Shown here: piece after piece, positions 10,150-22,480 of the stretch
Position numbering within the stretch: the stretch's first letter is position 1
Layout of the letters: each line of letters opens with the position of its first letter
NCBI GenBank assembly: GCA_946807835.1
Contig: OX327702.1
Coordinates: 1,860,001-1,924,000, forward strand
Origin: Ailanthus altissimus
Taxonomy: Eukaryota > Streptophyta > Magnoliopsida > Sapindales > Simaroubaceae
DNA: 64,000 nt
Reading direction: 5' to 3'
Position numbers and translations under genes: made by a program
Notes under the pieces: model-generated
Databases searched by the model: none
Told to the model about the DNA's origin: nothing
Seen by the model: the letters and a program-made list of their open reading frames with translations, nothing else

Positions 10150-11011
10150 TATTAAAAAATTAGTGATTCAATAATTTTAATCAGATAAAAATTGAGATAA
10201 ATATTAAAGTGAAGAGTTACAAGAAATTTAAAACGTGTGAAATACGTATGAAGAAGTTTAGGACGTGTGAGATACGAAGAAAAAAGCAAAATGAGACTCG
10301 AAAACGCAAAGAAAGTGAAGAAAACGTGGATAAGCGCTGCTAGGGCTGAGCGTCGCAACGCCCATGGCTGAGAGCTGTGGTGCCCAAGATAGCACCTCAG
10401 CGCTGCGGCGCTGGGTGTGATTTTGGCTAGCGTCGCGGCTCCCAAAGACGAGTGTCGCGGCGCCAGACACGTCAGAAGTCCGTTTTTCTTCGAAATTTCT
10501 AATTTTGAAAAGTTTTGGACTTCTAAAATTAGTAGACTCTTTCTATAATAAGGAATAGAATTAGTAGGCACAAAATACACTCTATATAAACACTTGTAAA
10601 CCCTTTAATTAAGATCAAGCATTAAAAGAGGGAAAGAACTGAGTAGACACTAAGTGCTTGTGGGTGTTAGGATGGAACCGTCGTTTAGGTGATCATTGTT
10701 TGTGGTAGAGTAACGGTTCACTAAACATTAGATCCTTTTGAGGATTTTTCAGATTGGGTTTTCCTTATAATATCTCTAAGGAGTTATAATAAAAGAGACT
10801 AGGATCTTTGGATCCACCGCGAATGTAAACAATTGATCGAATCACGTAAAATTGTGTTGTACTATTTTATTTTCTACTTTGAATTTTTGTTATTTTTACT
10901 TAATTAACAGGTTATTCTACTACGTAAAAAAATTAGAATTTTAAATTGAACTTAAGATTTTTTATTTCAACATAATTTCGAGAGGAAAAAAAAGCGTTCC
11001 TTTCCTTAACA
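10150..11011 (+). mobile_element. Solo LTR, family A copy 1
   Basis: An 862-bp element flanked by the 5-bp direct repeat TTTAT (10145-10149 and 11012-11016). It ends in CCTTAACA; its left end has decayed from the TGTTGA-type terminus seen in a sister copy. Inside, CTCTATATAAACACTTGTAAA is a TATA region (here given as overlapping words CTCTATATAAAC and CACTTGTAAA). The R/U5-like stretch near 10810-10860 resembles those of the other copies. Sister copies lie at 39812-40602 (-), 52212-53141 (-) and 54179-54817 (+, truncated). Its GC-rich block (10340-10480), full of GCG/CGC, stands out from the AT-rich surroundings. No internal retroelement genes are attached. Confidence 0.85.
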
Positions 11012-11016
11012 TTTAT

Positions 11017-14000
11017 AAATATGAAGCGTTACATAAACTAAATTTTTTAGGAATGTGTTATCAATTTTGTATTATTTTTGGGAGAAAAAATTCAGAGAAA
11101 ATTGATAAAAGAGTTGTATAGAATTTAAGCAACTTTTTTCTTTCTCCATGCGCATGGAGTTAGCTGCTGGAAGCATCATCATTTTTAATCTCATGGATAG
11201 CAGTTGAATTGAATTTATTGAATTTCTTCATGGCATGCACTTGGTGGTCGGAACTTGGAACCTTTTTTTTCATTGAATGAAGAAATTATAATCAAAGTGA
11301 ATTACCAAAAGACCTTTATAAGAACAATTTGGATTGGCTGATGCAAAGTTTTTAAGCAAATGCTCCTAAGATCACTGTGGGGTATAGCACAAAGCAAAGA
11401 GGTGACTAGGGTTTTGTTGCTCTTGCAACTTTTGTTTATTTGGGTTTTGATTCTTTCCCTTTCCATACAGTTGAAGATGGGTGATGTGTAATTTTTTAAA
11501 AATTCATGATTGTGCTAATTGTCGTTTTTATTAGACCCACTTCAATTCCTTCAATCTGAAAGGACCCCAAAGTCATTTTCAAAGTCCACTACTACTTACC
11601 GTTGTGGAGGTCTAAGATGCTTCTCATGTCTTAGAACATGGAGCGAATAGGAGAATCTTTTCTCTTCAATCACAAATTATGTGCTTTCATAGGTAAAATC
11701 TAGACCATAATCATCACATATTGGAAGCGAGCACTCATGTTCCAACAACACTTTCAATAATAAATATCTCATCAACCCCACCATTGATCTTATATTATTA
11801 GTTTCCATTGATCATCTAATAATATAAGATTGATTCTGAGGAATTTCAACTTAAATAAAGATAGAAGAAGAGTCAAAACTCTTTATTAAACATTGTTAAA
11901 GGTGATGCTAAATTGCTATACCCTTAGTTCATGGAATAGGGAGGCTTGCATACTTTTATACATATGATAAAAAGGTAAACCCTAAAAGAAGATGCAATTT
12001 ATGATAAACTCTTATGCATATGATGTTTTAAGAGAAAAGCTAAACAGCATTTTGTGAGTCGACATCCATAGTTCTCAATTCAAGGGATTGAGGAAATCTT
12101 TTAATAGCCCATAAGAAAACAACAATTAAAAATTTGTACCTAATCTTGAGGAATGTATGGTCCAGAAAAAAAGCAACTGGGTAGATAGATTGAAGACAAT
12201 TCTTTGTGCTTCTTGATTCTTAGGCCCCCGTATATTTGTTTGTCTTAAACATAGTTTTAAAATCAATAATTTTAGCACGAGTTTGAGCCACTTTTGGTCC
12301 TTATCTCAATATATATATATATATATATATAAATGTTGCCATTCCCATGGCATGTGTAGCCATGATAGGATTCGAATAAAAGATTATATTAATTACGGTT
12401 CCTGTAGAAATACCCTAGCTAGGCACCATTCAGTTCTGCAAAATTTGAACCAATTGAGATGTGACAGCATTGCATGCATGGTAGTGAATGCATTAACCAC
12501 TATTAAACATTTAATAATACTATTTGATAATATTTATTAATCTTTTGGGTGATCCAACCATATAGTTTACTTTATGGTTGGATGGTGTTTGTTTTCTTTG
12601 CTTAAGAATTTGTTGGATGCTGTCCATTGACCTGGCATTCCACTGAGACAGCGATAGAGATATGAGTAGGAAGACAATAATATAAAAAAAAAATTTAAAA
12701 AAACAACCCATGCCATAGAAAGAAAGATACATTAATTTTAGAATGTCTTCTTGAAAATCTCAAGTACTATTTTCTAAGTAATGTCAATTTAAAAGCTATA
12801 CTTGACATCATATTCAAAAAGAAATAATATTTATTAAGCTATGAAATGAAAAGGAGTTGTATTAACTTAGTGGTTGATGAGGTGGTGACTGGTGTGGCTT
12901 TTAAATTAAGAAGAAAAAAAAAGAAGAGAGAAGCATGGAAGTAGGTAAAGTTGCCATTAGAGATCACTCATTGGTGTGAATGGAATACATATCACTTAAA
13001 AGCACAATATCAACACAGTGGTGGCTTGGAGAGAGAGGGCAAAATAAAGATAAATTATTATTGGTCTCATCACCTTAATTAATTTACATTAAATCAACAA
13101 GGAGATAAGAAGAAGAAAATTAAGTAATTAATTAATTAAATGTGACCTGTACCTATCAAATCATGGAGATTAATTTTGTCTCACATATATATCATATTGA
13201 TAAGACCAATTTTCAACTGGGAATAGTGACCTACTGAGCCTTTTTTTTGTACTGTAATAAACTCAATAATTTAGATTGATTTGACTGATTTAATTTACAG
13301 TTGTGCTAAACATTATCTGAATAATTAATGGAAGCCGGGTTAAAAGTTAAAACTACAGTTGATCAACTTTCTGGACCTGGGTCGTTTTCTTAATGAGAGT
13401 TTATGCTATAAACTTTAATCACTTTGCATTAACAATATTTATATATAATAATGTAGGAGACACAGTCCAGATTATCTGCCATCAAATGTGGAAATAAATT
13501 AGTGCCGTCGTCATGTTAGCGCAATGTTTAGGTCACGAAAATCTAACACTGCCAAATCTTTCTACTGTTTTCAGGATTCATAGATGATTAGGTACAGAAT
13601 TGAATTGTAAGATGAAAATCTAAAGCTTGAAGATCAAGATAATAGATGCTCCATTAATCAAGTGAGCGACAAAGCATATACATATATATGTATGATTATT
13701 ACAAAGATTCTTCTTCTTCTTCTTTTTTTGTGTTTTTGTTTTGTCTAATCGACAGAAAAGCAGGATAAATTAATTTAAGTATGATTATCTCATTTGTTTC
13801 ATTGTCTCATCACCTTTTATATTGAAGGGTACATTTCAAAATTATGTAACACATGACCTCATCATTATGTGACTCAAATAATGAATTCAATTTTTGTTCA
13901 TAATCACTCAATTTATATTTCTATAAATGTTTGTCCATTTCTATAAATGTTTGTCTCCTTCCACCAATATAAGGATTCCATCATCTTTCCTTAATTTCTG

Positions 14001-14494
14001 GAAATGGACCTATGCGTGTGTCATATTCGTATTCATATACATATACATATTCATCATGAAGTGAAATTTCCCTACGGAATCCAGGTTTGTGCTTCATCTC
14101 ATTGCAAAAGATACTAATTAAGTGTGAGTAAATAGATTTTTTTTTTCCTTTTTAACACTAACATTTTAATCAAATATATTCATTTGCACTATGTTTTGTC
14201 ATAATTTTATTATGCAATTCGAAGATTTATGCCCATTTTCTAAAGTGATTTTCTACTCTCATTATGAAGAGAAGGCTATCCCAAAGTAGGAGGTGGCGGT
14301 AGAAATTAGATTTGTAATTGTACATACATTTGAACTGACTTGCTCCCTAAATTAGAAGAATGAGTTCATCAACGACTTTGTTATTGAGGTGTGATTGATA
14401 ATAAGGAATAAATATCATTTTTATTAATTAGTAGTATAATTTCAATTTAATGAAATAAATTAAAACTTATATTTATTTAATGAAAAATTAATAA
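11017..14494. other. Intergenic, no gene recognised
   Basis: No convincing frame, RNA gene or conserved microRNA was seen. A (TA)n microsatellite is at 12309-12331. CTT-rich (13707-13722) and ATACAT-rich (14030-14054) simple repeats are also present. ORFs here are chance products of low-complexity DNA. Confidence 0.6.
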
Positions 14495-14701
14495 TTTAGT
14501 CTATGTATTTTTGTTAAATTATTTATTTGGTCTCTAATATTTTAAAAATTATTAATTACGCCTTTTAGAGACGTTTTTGCTACTATTTTTATTTTTAAAA
14601 TTTGCTTATTTACTAACATTTTCATCTCTAAGAGATGCAATTGGTAATTTTTAAAATATTAAGGACTTAATAAGTAATTTAATACAAATATAAAAACTAA
14701 A
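14495..14701. mobile_element. Foldback MITE-like element with 79-bp arms
   Basis: Arm 14495-14573 (starting TTTAGTCTATG) is an imperfect inverted complement of 14623-14701 (ending AAAAACTAAA), around a 49-bp centre. Both arms share the TTAGAGAC/TCTCTAA block next to the loop. It is non-coding and unrelated to the 9.2-kb foldback family. Target duplication is not evident. Confidence 0.7.
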
Positions 14702-16365
14702 GTAGCATTTTTTCTTATTTAGCTTAAAGAATTTCTAATTTAAACTAAATTTTTCTTCAATTTTATTATAAGTGAGAATTGAATCTTTTTTTTGCATCAC
14801 CCCAATATATTTACAAATTAAACCTATAATAAAAACTTCTAACAAATGAGTCCTTGAAGTAGACCATATTATGGGTATAAGATAATGATATATATACATT
14901 CTTCTTACGCGCAACTTACAAAAAGTAATTATGTAAATGACCATATTTAATTGGACGAGTTTCTTGAAGCTGATAAACTGAAAAGAAAAAGTTTGAAGTG
15001 ATATAGATAAATCCTAGAAATCAGTCTAATGCCAAAACACAAATAGGGTTTGGCAGGAGTGGACTCAAAAATTTCAATCAAGTTGTAAAGAAGACATGGC
15101 AGTCATTTTCCATATAGCTTTCAAATACTGGTTAGATCACTTGATATTTCTTCTAATAAAGCCAGCCATTACTTGAATCACTACACAAAGAAGAACCCCA
15201 CCTGCAGAAAAAAAATAAAAACATTTGACCAGTTAAAAAAGCTCTAGGGTTTCAAATAATTGAGTTGTTAAAAACTAAATTATTTAATGGAATTGAAAGT
15301 ATGAAGAAAACGAAAGACCACCCCCATGTTTGTATAACATACGACACAAGCCCCACATCAGAAAATGTTTCACCCTTTTTCAAATCAAAGATTTTCAAAT
15401 ACTTGCAATATTAATTGTGATCATGTACGTGGATATGGATGGCGATAATTAACCAAGTTGCTATATAGCACTAGAAATATTGTTGCTGTAGAATTTGTGG
15501 AGCTTCGGCACGCACTTATTGAGACATTTGATATCGATGTGTCCGACAACAGTTTTGGCTTGGCACTAGAGGAAAATCAGATTCATGATATTGTGATTTT
15601 GATGTCAAGGTTGACTTTAGTATGAGCTTCAAATGAGTAGGATAAATATTAGATAAGAAATGAAAGAAAAAATGTGATAATAATTGAATTAATCCTATCG
15701 TGCTGTATTAGATAGTATAATTTAATTTGTATATGTAGAATTATTTTTATTAACCCTAAAAAACTTTTAATATATCTGTCAAATGCAAGAAAATAAATAT
15801 TAAAAAAAACATTATTTCAATTATTTGACAATGATGGCCTAGCTGCCGAGGTGCCAAGTTGTAAGTCTCAGCCCAATGGGTTCAATCAACCTCTGTACTA
15901 ACGGGTAACATATAACGGAGTAGAACTATTTAGTCCCCCCATGTTTTCTTACTAGACCGCAACCTTAAATTGAATTGTTGAACAATGACAATTGGAGTCC
16001 GGAAGGATAAAAGGTGGAGTTCGACTAGCAACCCTCTTTATAACGCTAGGGCAATTGTAATTTATGGATCATGTCATGAGAGATGGGCCACGTATAGCCC
16101 AATATGGAAAAAATAAATTAAAATCAATTAATCAAAATAATTTTTTTTACGGAATCAAATTAGTATTTTTTGCGTTACATAAATTAAATTTATATTATTT
16201 TTATAGCAGAAATCAAATTAATTTGGTTCATTTGAGTTTGGTCAAGACGAACAGATTAAATGGAATTTCAAATAATATAAACGATAAATTATAAATATCC
16301 TAATCACATAAAAGAAGCCATGCCACGTCATCGCCCCTAATAATTTTAATTTTTTAAACCAACGA
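14702..16365. other. Intergenic and upstream region of alpha-SNAP
   Basis: No gene recognised. The stretch near 15840-16050 has more balanced composition and may be degraded repeat sequence, but nothing could be assigned. GCCACGTCATC at 16322-16332 contains an ACGT bZIP-type core just upstream of the alpha-SNAP TATA-like box. Confidence 0.45.
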
Positions 16366-16375
16366 TATATATTTA
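16366..16375 (+). promoter_or_regulatory. Probable TATA box of the alpha-SNAP gene
   Basis: TATATATTTA lies 76 nt before the ATG. It is followed by a pyrimidine- and CTCT-rich leader (near 16405-16445) typical of plant housekeeping genes. Confidence 0.5.
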
Positions 16376-16450
16376 TTTCCCAATATTAACCTCATTACGC
16401 GCTTCTACCTCTCCTCTACGCAACGCAAGCTCTCTCCTCAGTTCTCAGAA

Positions 16451-18968
16451 ATGGCCTATCATCTAGCACAAGGAGACGAGTTCGAGAAGAAAGCAGATAA
16501 GAAGATCAACGGCTGGGGTTTGTACGGCTCTAAATACGAGGATGCTGCTGAGCTGTACGCTAAATCCGCCAACTACTTTAAACTCGCCAAATCCTGTACG
16601 CGCCATAAATCTTGCTTGTTTTAGTATTTTTCTTTTTTAATAGCAAAATTCGATTGTAATTGCTCTAGTGGTTTGCAGGGGACAGAGCTGGATCAGTTTT
16701 TATTAAATTGTCTAATTGTCATTTGAAGGTAGTGATTTAGTTTCTGTGTGGTAAATAAAATATTTTAAATTATTAATTTGTTTTTGTTATTTATTTGCTG
16801 CTGCTGATGATGATGATGACGATGATGATGATGATGATCTGGTTTTTCGTTGGTGAATTATTTGCAGTCGGATAATCAGCATGAAGCTGCCACAGCTTAT
16901 GTTGATGCTGCCAATTGCTATAAGAAGACATCAAACAAAGGTGTCATCAATTCTGTTGGCTCACAAATATGTTTAATTTTCTTATATTTTGATTAATTTA
17001 GAAATTTTCAAATGCGGACGTATTAAATTTCACCTGTGGAATTCTTTGGCCTAAATTACTATTAATTAATTACCGTAGTTTAATTATTAGTCCTTATAAT
17101 TGTATGCAAAATAAATTTTCAAAATAGTCCCTGATGTAGACTCGAATTTCATTCACCATATAGTTAATACAAAGCATACACAATCTGCAATTCAGTTTTG
17201 AGTGTTCTTGTTTCCAAGTTTCATGTCAAAGGTACATTTGTCTTTTGTACTAGCAGGGGCTATATCATGCTTGTATCGAGCGGTTAATATGTTCTTGAAC
17301 ATTGGCAGACATAGCATTGCTGCGAAACATTGCAAGGTACATTGATACTGATGTTAAAGATTTGTCTTGTCATTACAAAGAAAGAAAAAAATCAACAAAG
17401 TTCATTAATGATAGAACTGGAAATTTTAGTTTGAATTTTCATCCTTTGCCCCGGGTTTTGCATTGTTGTTAAAAGTTTATTATTGGATTTTGACGAGCAT
17501 CTGAAATAAGTTACAAGAATATTGAAATTACAATTGCAGCTGAATTGAATAATATTTTTGACATTGTGTAGGAGATTGGTGAGTTATATGAGCTAGAGAA
17601 GGATACCGAGAATGCTACTTTATATTTTGAGCGGGCTGCTGAATATTTTGAAAATGGAGAATCGACAACCTCTGCCAACCAATGCAAGCTGAAAGTTGCA
17701 CAATTTTCTGCTGAACATGAACAGTAAGAGACATATGACATTTTATATATAATTACAATAAGGAATCTTCATCCTAATCTCAAATTGGACTCTATGCTGT
17801 TAGTAGTCTTCACTGTTTTGTTTACTGGCATTAATGGAAATCCTTGCTTGGGTCTAGGCGGCTAGCCATGCCAGCTATTCCCACTCACAAGCTCATAAAT
17901 TCTGTACAATGGCCTTGATGGGGTGGGGTAGCTATGTCCTGATTTTCCTACTAGTTTGAGCCTGGTAGAGTAGAGTGAATTTTTTTTGTTCTGCAGATAT
18001 CAGAAGGCAATTCAGATATATGAGAAGATAGCGCGGGAGTCGCTCAACAATAACTTGCTTAAATATGGAGTAAGAGGATATCTTCTTAATGCTGGCCTTT
18101 GCCAACTTTGCAGAGGTGATGTTGCAATTACCAACTCATTGGAGCGCTATGAGGTCTATTACTCATTATTTTATTTGGGGGTGGAGTACTTGGAACTGTT
18201 ATACAAATAGTTGATTTTACAAAATTGTTACTCTTTTTTTGGTGCAGAACTCGGATCCAACTTTTTCCAGAACTCGGGAGTACAAATTTTTAGCTGTAAG
18301 TGCAGCTTTTAGGACATCTCCATGCTATTGGTCTTGCATTTATTGTGTTTAGGGCCTTTATATGTTATTCTGCTTACAATTTGTCCTGGACTTTTTTTTT
18401 CCCTCAACTAATTGCATGGTCATGGTTTAACAAAAAGTGTTGTTCGCATTTCAGGATTTGGCTACTGCAATTGACGAAGAAGATGTTCCCAAATTCATTA
18501 ATGTTGTCAAGGAGTTTGATAGCATAACTCGGCTGGTACATTTCTTTCCACCATAAGATTCCATTTCCTTGAGTGCCCTTCGTAACATGGATCACCCTGA
18601 AAACTGCAGTGCATTTCCTGTTAAATGACCATAACAAATTTTGTGTGCCACATTTTCAATTGGGATTAACTCAGAAAGGGGCTTTACCTTTTAGCAGCAG
18701 ATATATCAAACCATATCCATAGGACCATAGCCTCATTTCCTCCTAAATGCTTTTGAATTTGTTTTTTAAAAATCAATTTTTAAAATCAGCTTCCACAAAA
18801 TTACCCGTGGATGAGAAGTACTGCCTCTTGTGAATGTTAACTTGCTTGAGTTGTATATATGTTTTAACTCCGATTTACGTCACTCAGGATCCCTGGAAGA
18901 CCACACTTCTGTGGCGAGTGAAGGATGCTCTGAAGGTGAAAGAACTGGAGGAGGACGATTTGACCTGA
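16451..18968 (+). CDS. Alpha-soluble NSF attachment protein (alpha-SNAP), nine exons
   Basis: Exons read as 16451-16595, 16679-16728, 16868-16940, 17257-17336, 17572-17723, 17997-18153, 18248-18295, 18455-18535 and 18888-18968. All introns are GT-AG and phases agree, giving 867 nt (288 aa plus stop), the usual length for this family. Alpha-SNAP is the cytosolic adaptor that recruits the AAA ATPase NSF to SNARE complexes so that they can be disassembled after membrane fusion. Landmarks are the N-terminal [14 protein letters not shown], the TPR-like helices ([20 protein letters not shown], then [14 protein letters not shown] and [20 protein letters not shown]), and the conserved C-terminal [19 protein letters not shown] whose penultimate Leu stimulates NSF. 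Intron 2 holds a GAT microsatellite. The gene appears intact. Confidence 0.95.
16803..16839. repeat. GAT/GAC trinucleotide microsatellite in alpha-SNAP intron 2
   Basis: A run of GAT units with one GAC interruption inside the intron between exons 2 and 3. It does not touch splice sites. Confidence 0.85.
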
Positions 18969-19865
18969 GATGAATTTGCTGAACCCAAAGAGAATCATAT
19001 GAGCCCAGTTCATTCATATATTGAAATTTGTTCTTCGGTCCATTTTTGTTGGCTTTTGCTGTTTTTTCATTCATCAACAACGTGGTATATGCCAGTAAAT
19101 AGGTCTCCTTATCTGTTAAAAAGTTTATTTGAGAGAAGAACTTCATGGCTAAACATAGATTTTACATATGATCAAAATAAGCTTTAGAAATAAACCACAA
19201 AGAACCAAGAAGAGATACTCTTGTAGCTTGAATTTATCTCGTGGAAGGATCCCAAGTATCAGCTTTGGTTTCTTGCTGTTCATTTTTTGTGATTATTGTA
19301 TCATGGATTATATTTGTCATTGAAGGTGGTGTTTGTTGTTGGAACCCAACTCTAATGTTATACTTTTTAAATTATATCTTAAATTATAGATTTTAAATAA
19401 AATATTAAATAAAAAAATAGTATAATAAATAATTTTAAAAATTATAAAAATTAATTATTTAACATCTCATTTAAAATCTAAAATTTAGATTTAAATTTGA
19501 GATGTTTAGCTCTACTGCTCTGTATTAGTAGCGGAGAATCAACCCCGAATTAAAGCTGTCACCTTACATGGCCAGAATGGAGGGAAAAAGGAAGCACCGC
19601 CAGCTTAAAACAAAATGGTGAAAAGGAATTTTGTCTTTATTAGAAGCGATAGTACTGAATCTCTTTAATTAATCATAATCATCGTCACTAATGAAAGAAA
19701 ATTTTCCATTGATCGAATATCCACTGACTACAAATATATAAACATACTTTCAAATAACCAAATAAATTCATCCATGAAACGACGACGGGCAAGGGCCAAT
19801 GATGACGACGCTCGTCACATGGCGTTTATTTGTCGTCCGAGATCAATTTTTCAAAGTCTACTAGC
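18969..19865. other. Alpha-SNAP 3' UTR and spacer to the ligase pseudogene
   Basis: The alpha-SNAP 3' UTR probably runs to around 19300-19340. The AT-rich stretch 19360-19510 contains loosely inverted words (AAATTATATCTTAAATT and AAATCTAAAATTTAGATTT) but no clear element. From about 19790 the sequence has the upstream context of the next, decayed gene. Confidence 0.45.
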
Positions 19866-20237
19866 ATGCTCGCTCTCTGCAGTTCAGTGTATGTATACGA
19901 ATCATCATCACTGATTATTCGCAAATCATCGGATGAGTTCCCTTGCGATCGGTTCAAGCCTCTCCTTACTCCGAAACGATGCTGTTGGCGCACTGCTGTT
20001 CCGCTCTCCCTCTCCGAACTCTTGAGCCTGAATCAGAAATTGAAGAAGAGTGCTTGTTACTCTTCGAAGGTGACAAGTTCAAGAATTGAAGTTACACGCG
20101 CCAGCGGGGAGGTGGTTGTTGATCGAGCTATGGAGAATGAAGCGAGTGGTAGAGTTTAGAGATTTGGCCTCATTTGTGGAGGTCATCGGCTGAGCGTGGA
20201 ATTTGTCTTAACTCCGCTAGATCAGTTCTAGATCATA

Positions 20238-20261
20238 TTATATATATATATATATATATAA
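20238..20261. repeat. (TA)n microsatellite after ligase exon 1
   Basis: A pure TA run directly after the position where the first ligase exon reads SVLDHI. The following exon expected in the family was not found between here and 20733. Confidence 0.85.
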
Positions 20262-22339
20262 ATATATTTTTATATGTTAATAATCTTATTAGATGATTTT
20301 CTTCTAGTACGAACGGCAACGTTTTGTTTTTATGGGAGAGTTGGATACTGACATACTGTTGCTAGCAATGCAAAATTTTGACACTGAAATTCTTATAACT
20401 TTGTACAAGTTCACCTATGGACGTAATATTAGATATAGAAGAATAACAGGATCACTGTGTTATTAGATATTGATACATGTTATTATTAACGGTTCAACAA
20501 CTGAACATTTTGTTTTTTTTGGGTTAGGGTCAGCTGCTATTACATTGACTGTGATCTCATTGCATAGCGATTTCCTCTGCTTAGGCTCTTTCAACAATTT
20601 AAAAAAGATTTTTGAGTGTTGGTTCTTGATGCTAATTGGGCTTCATGTTATTGTTTAATTTGAAGTCTGTAATTATTTTGATTCTTTTTTTCTTTTGAAA
20701 GAGAATTATTTCGATTCTTTGTCTCATTTATAGGTGTACTCAAATACGCCTGCAGATTTTGATTTTAAACTTGAAAGGTAAGCTAACTCTATTGTGAATT
20801 AGGCATTTTACTTGTATATGAAAATGCAAAGATTGGCCGGTTTTTTGTTTATGTAGCCTTGCCCTAGGTTTTGGGTCATTGTCTGAATTTGCAGAACATC
20901 TTTCTGCAAATGTGGATGCAGTGTTCCCTGCCATACACGGTCGATTTGGTGAAGATGGTGGCATTCAGGTGTAATATGCTATAATCCTTAATACAAGTGT
21001 ATGTGCATGTATAGCTGGATGTTCTATTAAAGGTTTTGAATGTTAGATGATATTTCTACATTGAATGGATTATTCAGGAACTGTTGGAAAAATATAATAT
21101 CCCATTTGTTGGCACAGGATCAAAAGAGTGTTGCCAAGCGTTTGACAAGGTAAAATAAGCTTTTTTCTTCATTGTTTAACTTATCCTTTAGTTCTCTTAT
21201 AGATTTATGAGCCACAATTCACATCAAAGCCATAGAGTGAGTCATGGTTTCATATTGATCATATATAGTGGATCTCACACTTGTTGGCTTTCTTAGAGAG
21301 ACACTGGTGTCACTGGTGTAGTCAGTTCAAATGTCAGCATTATCAGTTGATTTAGGGTTACTGGTATGAGTACTTTCTGCAAACTTGTGTATATATTTTT
21401 GGCCATGTCAAATCAAGATAGAGTTCTCCTTTAAACTTGGAAATATTCTCTTAAATTTAGCTACCGGAAGACCTTTGTTCTCTTTAGTACATGGGATAGT
21501 TGTATCTTTGGTTCTGCTTTGACAAGATGATGCTGACATAGTGTGCCTTTTAATTATTGGCAGTATGATGCCTTCTTGGAGCTGAGCAAACAAGGATTCA
21601 TAACAGTACCTAGTTTCTTAATTCAGGTATCCTTCCAGTGCATATTATTAAATAATTATGCTTCCCTTTTTCTTTCTTTTGTGGAAATGTATGTATCATA
21701 AGTGTCTGCTCAGTGTCACCAGTGGATACTCAGAATATAATGCATGGCATTGATTGATAAAAAATGTTTTTCAGCCTCATTTATTCCCAATATTTTTTAA
21801 CTGATTCCATTCTAATGCTACCTTGCTTCTTTCTATTTATTTTATTTTCTTTCATCATTCAGATTTTAAACATATCTGGATGCAGAATTGTGTTAATAAT
21901 GATCCAGAACTCATGAGGCCATCTCCTTGCTTCTGGAGAAGTTATCCAGATGCCCTTTAAAAACGTTTACTTTTTGATATTTGAGGATACAGTCATTACT
22001 GAGTCTCATAATCTTATCATTTTCTCTGCTTACACTAAAAATGGCATTTAGGAAAATGAAGTCAATGAATGTGAATTGTCAAACTGGTTTCTTAGAAACA
22101 AGCTGGACACTAGCTCAGGGAAAGTTGTGGTAAGGCATATTTCCTGCTTTTTGGTTTAGATTATCATAGGTCCCCCATAATGCAATTTTTTCCCTTAAGA
22201 TCTCAAAAACTTGTCCTTGTATCTTTTTCAGGTAAAACCAAAAAGAGCAGGATCAAGCATTGGTGTTACAGTTGCATGTGGTGTTACTGATTCACTTAAA
22301 AAGGCTAAGGAAATTTTGTTTGAGATATTGTGAGTTTTT

Positions 22340-22480
22340 CAAACGCTTAATAGTAATGCATGGTTCAGGACTCCTAGTATGCTAATACTTAAACACACTT
22401 GATGTCAAGTGTTCAAACACTTAAATAGTAATGCATGGTTCAGGATTCCTAGAGCATACTTAAACACACTTTTTTGTCCA
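22340..22480. repeat. About 74-bp tandem duplication in a ligase-pseudogene intron
   Basis: Unit 22340-22413 repeats at 22414-22480 (AGTAATGCATGGTTCAGGA and TACTTAAACACACTT in both), with small indels. It lies right after the exon encoding GVTDSLKKAKEILFE. Confidence 0.8.

Noticed and set aside
10152..10580. 142-codon minus-strand ORF with Ala/Leu-rich centre
   Set aside because: It lies inside the solo LTR on the strand opposite to LTR transcription. The open frame comes from the GC-rich block and is not kept in the other LTR copies.
15835..15905. tRNA-like stretch (GGTTCAATCAACC-type T-arm word)
   Set aside because: No acceptor stem or anticodon arm could be paired around it, so it is not a tRNA gene.
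16064..16294. 76-codon plus-strand ORF upstream of alpha-SNAP
   Set aside because: AT-driven composition and no recognisable domain. It stops before the alpha-SNAP promoter and shows no splice link to it.
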